Assembly: GCA_902406135.1 (NCBI GenBank)
Contig: CABPCX010000047.1
Location: forward strand, 1-9,528
Direction: 5' to 3'
DNA from: an uncultured Eubacteriales bacterium
GTDB lineage: Bacteria; Bacillota; Clostridia; Lachnospirales; Anaerotignaceae
Length of the DNA: 9,528 bases
Shown here: positions 6,374-9,528 of the stretch, one piece after another
How positions within the stretch are numbered: position 1 is the stretch's first letter
How the letters are laid out: each line of letters opens with the position of its first letter
Made by a program: the position numbers and the translations under genes
Notes under the pieces: generated by a model
Seen by the model: only the letters and a program-made list of their open reading frames with translations
Told to the model about the DNA's origin: nothing
The model's database searches: none

Positions 6374-6940
6374 ATGTTTGAAATGACTGACATAGTAAAA
6401 AGCTACGGAGACAAAAAGGTTTTGGACGGTGTTAGCCTAAGGGCTGAGAGGGGAAAACCAATCTGTCTGTTTGGACCCAGCGGATGCGGAAAGACCACAC
6501 TGCTAAATATAGCGGCAGGAATTTTAAAGGCCGACAGCGGCACCATAACAAAGCAGGGAGACAGAGTATCCTATGTTTTTCAGGAGGACAGGCTTCTGCC
6601 CCATTCAACGGCCAGGGAAAATATAATGCTTTCCGCCAGAAATAAGGAACTGGCAGAGAAAATAATAGAAGCTGCGGAACTGGAAGAATTTTTGGATACA
6701 TATCCGGACAGTATGAGCGGCGGAATGAAAAAGAGAACAGCCATAGCCAGGGCGGTAGCCTTTGACGGGGATATTTTCCTCCTTGATGAGCCCTTTAACG
6801 GCATAGATGAAAAAAGAAAAATAAAAATATGCGAATGTATAAAAGAGGCGGTAAAAAACAAAATATGTATTATCGTATCCCATGACAGAAGAGATGCGGA
6901 GCTTATGGACGCAGAATTAAAAATTTTAAATAATTGTTGA
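6374..6940 (+). CDS. ABC transporter ATP-binding protein, minimal (NitT/TauT-like)
   Basis: This cytosolic ATPase powers the importer. All motifs are present in order: Walker A GPSGCGKTT (34-42), Q-loop FQEDRLLP (Gln70), signature SGGMKKR (115-121), Walker B DIFLLDEPF (133-141), D-loop NGID (142-145) and the switch histidine SHD (His170). From the ATG at 6374 it is 188 aa, clearly shorter than the roughly 250 aa of TauB/SsuB proteins, because it stops about 18 residues after the switch histidine. I prefer this start because it lies one base after the permease stop; the upstream in-frame ATG (6338) would add a Trp-rich stretch encoded inside the permease gene. FQEDRLLP is typical of the nitrate/taurine group. 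No terminator follows; an AU-only hairpin around 6928-6947 is too weak. Confidence 0.92.
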   Translation: MFEMTDIVKSYGDKKVLDGVSLRAERGKPICLFGPSGCGKTTLLNIAAGILKADSGTITKQGDRVSYVFQEDRLLPHSTARENIMLSARNKELAEKIIEAAELEEFLDTYPDSMSGGMKKRTAIARAVAFDGDIFLLDEPFNGIDEKRKIKICECIKEAVKNKICIIVSHDRRDAELMDAELKILNNC

Positions 6941-6949
6941 TAATTATTA

Positions 6950-6977
6950 TTGACTAATATTTGTTATCTGATAAAAT
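6950..6977 (+). promoter_or_regulatory. Probable promoter of the AAA+ gene with extended -10
   Basis: TTGACT (6950-6955) and TAAAAT (6972-6977) are 16 bp apart, with TG at 6969-6970 giving an extended -10. The palindrome TTATCTGATAA (6964-6974) overlaps the -10 box. The predicted start near 6984 would leave only about 10 nt before the ATG, with the ribosome binding site at the extreme 5' end. Some read-through from the ABC operon is also likely, since no terminator separates them. Confidence 0.6.
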
Positions 6978-6993
6978 GTAATTGGGTGATATT

Positions 6994-8271
6994 ATGAATA
7001 AAAAACAAATAGCGGTATACGAAAAAAGAGGATATGAAAATGCGTCTTTTGCTACCGGCTACAGCAGAGAAAAGGCTGATATGTGTATCAAAAGAATATA
7101 CGAGATATATAGAAAAAAACTGCTGGAAGACGGATATTACGGTTACGGCGAAAACAGAAAAGTTCCTGACAGTATTGAAGAAGATGAAAAGATAAACTAC
7201 ATAGACCTTATTAAAGACGTTGACTTTACGGATAAGAGAAGTCCGTTTTTCAAGGACCTTAATAAGGAAGAGCTTAACTTTATGGAGAAGTATGTAATAT
7301 ACGGAAAGCATCTTCTTCAGGAGGGCAAAATAAACGAGAGATGTGTATATACAAAGGAAACTGACGCCTATAAGGACCTTTGTAGAAACATAGTAGGACA
7401 GCAGGAGATGAAAGAGACTCTCTGCAAGCTTGGAGCAGTATTTTCATACAGCCAGAAAAGAAGGCTTTATGACCTGAATACAGCGGAAATACATAAGGTG
7501 TTTGCATTTATCGGACCTCCGGGAACAGCAAAGACAACGGCTGCCAGATATTTTGCAAGAATGATGAGCGAGGAAGGCGTACTAAGCGGCCACAGAATAG
7601 CCTATGTAACCGGAACACAGCTCAAAGCAAAATATGTTGGACAGACAGCGGCAAAAGTGCATGACATTTTTATGGATAATGATATAATAATAATTGACGA
7701 GGCATATTCCCTTGTCAATTATAACGAGACTTCAAGAACTGACAGCTTTTCTCAGGAGGCGCTGGCTCAGCTTTGTATAGAAGTTGAGGACCACAGCCAT
7801 GACAAGCTCATAATATTTGCAGGATACGGCGGAGACATCGACGACAAACACAACAAGATGAAAAAGTTCCTGGACGAAAACCCCGGAATAAGCAGCCGTA
7901 TAACATTCACAGTTAATTTCTCGTCATATAACGAGTATGAAATGCTGGATATTTTTGAGCTTCTGGCAAGAAACGCCAACTACAGGCTGGAAGACGGCTG
8001 GAGAGAGATACTTGTTGAATTCTTTAAGGAAAGAATAAATGCTCCCAACTTCGGAAACGGCCGAGAAGCAAGAAGACTGCTTGAACATTCAATGTCAATC
8101 GCGGCACAGAAATATATCGAATGGGAAAGAAGCCTTCCCCAGTTTGCCAGTGAGGGAGAACGTGAAAAGGAAGAAGTGGACAGACTTACCATGCTCACCT
8201 GTGACGATTTGAAGCTGGCTGTCAAAGAGTTCCTTTATGCGGAGAGCGTTATAAGAGGCAGAGAAAATTAA
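6994..8271 (+). CDS. CbxX/CfqX (SpoVK-like) AAA+ ATPase
   Basis: This is a AAA+ protein of the CbxX/CfqX group, which includes Rubisco activases, SpoVK and the ATPase domain of EccA. Members are hexameric remodelling motors; the client here is unknown. From the ATG at 6994 it is 425 aa. Residues 1 to about 135 are a charged, probably helical region I cannot assign. The AAA+ core has Walker A GPPGTAKTT (174-182, with Ala where Gly precedes the Lys), the pore-loop KYVGQT (213-218), Walker B IIIIDEAYSL (231-240), sensor-1 region IIFAGYGGDID (273 on), an arginine finger in NPGISSRI (Arg302) and sensor-2 GNGREARRLL (354-363). ATG 6994 is preferred to the TTG at 6982 because GGGTGAT lies just upstream. 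It is longer than typical SpoVK, and no sporulation or Rubisco gene is adjacent. The alcohol dehydrogenase gene follows after 48 bp. Confidence 0.87.
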   Translation: MNKKQIAVYEKRGYENASFATGYSREKADMCIKRIYEIYRKKLLEDGYYGYGENRKVPDSIEEDEKINYIDLIKDVDFTDKRSPFFKDLNKEELNFMEKYVIYGKHLLQEGKINERCVYTKETDAYKDLCRNIVGQQEMKETLCKLGAVFSYSQKRRLYDLNTAEIHKVFAFIGPPGTAKTTAARYFARMMSEEGVLSGHRIAYVTGTQLKAKYVGQTAAKVHDIFMDNDIIIIDEAYSLVNYNETSRTDSFSQEALAQLCIEVEDHSHDKLIIFAGYGGDIDDKHNKMKKFLDENPGISSRITFTVNFSSYNEYEMLDIFELLARNANYRLEDGWREILVEFFKERINAPNFGNGREARRLLEHSMSIAAQKYIEWERSLPQFASEGEREKEEVDRLTMLTCDDLKLAVKEFLYAESVIRGREN

Positions 8272-8277
8272 TAACGG

Positions 8278-8307
8278 ACTCGAAAGAATACTCAAAACAT
8301 ACTCAAA
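8278..8307 (+). repeat. Three phased short repeats before the alcohol dehydrogenase gene
   Basis: ACTCGAAA (8278-8285) is followed by two perfect copies of ATACTCAAA (8288-8296 and 8299-8307). The shared ACTC begins at 8278, 8290 and 8301, so copies are spaced 12 and 11 bases, about one helical turn. The last copy runs directly into the AGGAGG ribosome binding site. It may be a protein-binding array or a chance short duplication. Confidence 0.5.
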
Positions 8308-8319
8308 GGAGGATACTTT

Positions 8320-9423
8320 ATGAATGCTTTTACCTATTATATGCCGGCAAAGGTATTTTTCGGCAGAAACTGTATTATGGAGAACAAAGAAGTTTTTTGC
8401 GGACTCGGAAAGAAAGCTTTAATATTTACAGGAAGACATTCCGCTAAAATAAACGGTTCTCTTAAGGACGTAACAGATGCGCTTACAGCAGTGGGTGTAG
8501 GTTATGTTGTTTTTGACGAGGTTGAGGAAAATCCTTCTCTTGAGACCATAGAAAAGGCAGCGGCAATAGGCAGAGAAGAGGGAGCGGATTTTGTTATCGG
8601 AATTGGCGGAGGTTCTCCCATGGACGCCGCTAAGGGAGCTTCTTATCTTATACTGAATAAGGATATGACTGCCGAAATGCTTATGCAGGACGGCAAATTC
8701 AGCCATGCTCCCGTTGTTGAGGTAGCTACAACAGCCGGCACAGGAAGTGAAACTACACAGTATGCGGTATTTACACTTCATAAACAGGGTACAAAAAACG
8801 GAGCCGTACAGAAAGCCTTTGCGGACGTTGCATTCCTTGATGCCAAATATACAGAAAGCCTTTCGGATAAGGTAACAGTAAATACAGCTGTAGACGCACT
8901 TACTCATCTTATCGAAGGCTATACTTCTAAAAAGGCCAACTTCCTCAGTGATAAAATGGCTGAAAGCGGTATGAAGATATTTGCCGAATGTATACCTGCC
9001 ATAAAAGAATTAAAGTTTACGGAAGAAATAAGAGAAAAACTTCTGCTTATGTCTACAATAGCGGGCATTGTAATAGCACAGGCGGGAACATCACTTCCCC
9101 ATGCCTGCGGATATATGCCCACCTATGAAAAGGGAATACCCCACGGCAGAGCAAACGCCATATTTACAAGGGCGTATCTGGAACTTTTCCCTGACCAGAC
9201 AAAGACAAACAACATCGTAAGCATACTCGGATTTGACAGCCTTGAAAGCTTTGATAAGTTCCTCAAATCAATACTTGAACCCAAGGAAGAATTTACAGAG
9301 GCAGATGTTGAAAGATATACGGACGCACTTATCAATACTCCCGGAAAACTTGCGCTTCATCCTTATCCTCTTACAAGGGGCGAAGTTTACGAGATGTATA
9401 AAAAGAGCCTGCTTATATATTGA
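8320..9423 (+). CDS. Iron-containing alcohol dehydrogenase
   Basis: This cytosolic NAD(P)-dependent oxidoreductase of the group III (iron-dependent) family interconverts an alcohol and an aldehyde or ketone; in fermenting anaerobes it often reoxidises NADH. The 367-aa product has the nucleotide-binding GGGSPMDAAK (96-105) and TTAGTGSE (137-144). All four metal ligands are present: Asp192 and His196 in DALTHLIEGY, His261 in LPHACGY and His275 in GIPHGRANA. The length and N-terminus (MNAFTYYMPAKVFFG) fit single-domain family members such as butanol and propanediol dehydrogenases, and the substrate cannot be told from sequence. The ATG at 8320 follows an ideal AAAGGAGG with 7 nt spacing. No promoter is visible in the 48-bp gap, so it is probably co-transcribed with the AAA+ gene; a strong terminator follows. 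Confidence 0.93.
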   Translation: MNAFTYYMPAKVFFGRNCIMENKEVFCGLGKKALIFTGRHSAKINGSLKDVTDALTAVGVGYVVFDEVEENPSLETIEKAAAIGREEGADFVIGIGGGSPMDAAKGASYLILNKDMTAEMLMQDGKFSHAPVVEVATTAGTGSETTQYAVFTLHKQGTKNGAVQKAFADVAFLDAKYTESLSDKVTVNTAVDALTHLIEGYTSKKANFLSDKMAESGMKIFAECIPAIKELKFTEEIREKLLLMSTIAGIVIAQAGTSLPHACGYMPTYEKGIPHGRANAIFTRAYLELFPDQTKTNNIVSILGFDSLESFDKFLKSILEPKEEFTEADVERYTDALINTPGKLALHPYPLTRGEVYEMYKKSLLIY

Positions 9424-9431
9424 CAGACTTC

Positions 9432-9464
9432 AGAGAGACGGTATTTTTACCGTCTCTTTTTTTT
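9432..9464 (+). terminator. Intrinsic terminator after the alcohol dehydrogenase gene
   Basis: AGAGACGGTA (9434-9443) pairs perfectly with TACCGTCTCT (9448-9457) around a TTTT loop, followed by a seven-T tract (9458-9464). It lies 10 nt past the stop codon and ends the right-hand operon. The remaining bases to the window edge are AT-rich with no feature I can support. Confidence 0.95.
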
Positions 9465-9528
9465 ATGGCAGACGCAGGTTCTTAATTTTTTTTTAATATT
9501 ATTTTAATTGAACTTATATGTAATATAT

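Noticed and set aside
6925..6950. Terminator between the ABC ATPase and AAA+ genes
   Set aside because: AATAATT/AATTATT can pair, but the stem is AU-only, overlaps the stop codon and lacks a U-tract.
6982..6993. TTG start at 6982 for the AAA+ gene
   Set aside because: It would place the GGGTGAT ribosome binding site inside the coding sequence; ATG 6994 has proper spacing.
8419..8907. 162-codon minus-strand frame inside the alcohol dehydrogenase gene
   Set aside because: It is the antisense of a strongly conserved enzyme, with cysteine-rich, low-plausibility composition and no start signals.
9465..9528. A promoter at the right edge (TTGAAC at 9508-9513)
   Set aside because: A 17-bp spacer would put the -10 box beyond the window, so it cannot be supported.
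1..9528. CRISPR arrays, transposons, phage genes, tRNA or rRNA
   Set aside because: No regularly spaced repeats, transposase-like proteins, terminal inverted repeats or structural RNA gene signatures were seen.

Overview
The window looks like chromosomal DNA from a low-GC, Gram-positive anaerobe of the class Clostridia, possibly near Lachnospiraceae. The evidence is an S-box leader on metK, strong AGGAGG-type ribosome binding sites, AT-rich sigma-A promoters with 16-17 bp spacers, U-tract terminators, an iron-dependent alcohol dehydrogenase and AGA/ATA/GGA-rich codons. The genus cannot be fixed from this sequence. There are nine coding regions (one cut by the window edge), and no mobile element, CRISPR array, tRNA or rRNA was seen.

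Left part, minus strand (1-3145): the first 12 codons of an unidentified gene run off the left edge behind its own promoter. To its right is metK (SAM synthetase), with an intrinsic terminator at its 3' end and a complete SAM-I (S-box) riboswitch with a terminator hairpin in its leader. Further right is an APC-superfamily amino-acid permease with its own promoter. No terminator is visible between permease and metK, so permease transcripts probably run into the S-box region.

Middle, divergent (3146-3964, plus strand): mntP, a manganese efflux pump, has a good promoter, a leader of only about 66 nt that contains a terminator-like hairpin, and a strong GAAA-loop terminator after the gene.

ABC operon (3966-6940, plus strand): a Crp/Fnr-type regulator, a lipoprotein substrate-binding protein, a permease and a minimal 188-aa ATPase are packed with overlaps or a 1-nt gap. 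They sit behind a near-consensus promoter with an imperfect palindrome at the predicted start site. Together they form a NitT/TauT-like importer of unknown substrate with a built-in regulator that probably controls its own transcription.

Right part (6950-9464, plus strand): a CbxX/CfqX (SpoVK-like) AAA+ ATPase with an unassigned N-terminal region is followed after 48 bp by an iron-containing alcohol dehydrogenase and a strong terminator. They are probably co-transcribed.

Most of the window is ordinary housekeeping and transport content. The points most worth a second look are the ABC operon with its own regulator, the short mntP leader with a hairpin, the AAA+ protein with an unassigned N-terminus, a 9-mer shared by the mntP and AAA+ promoters, and an S-box arm that could pair with the terminator.
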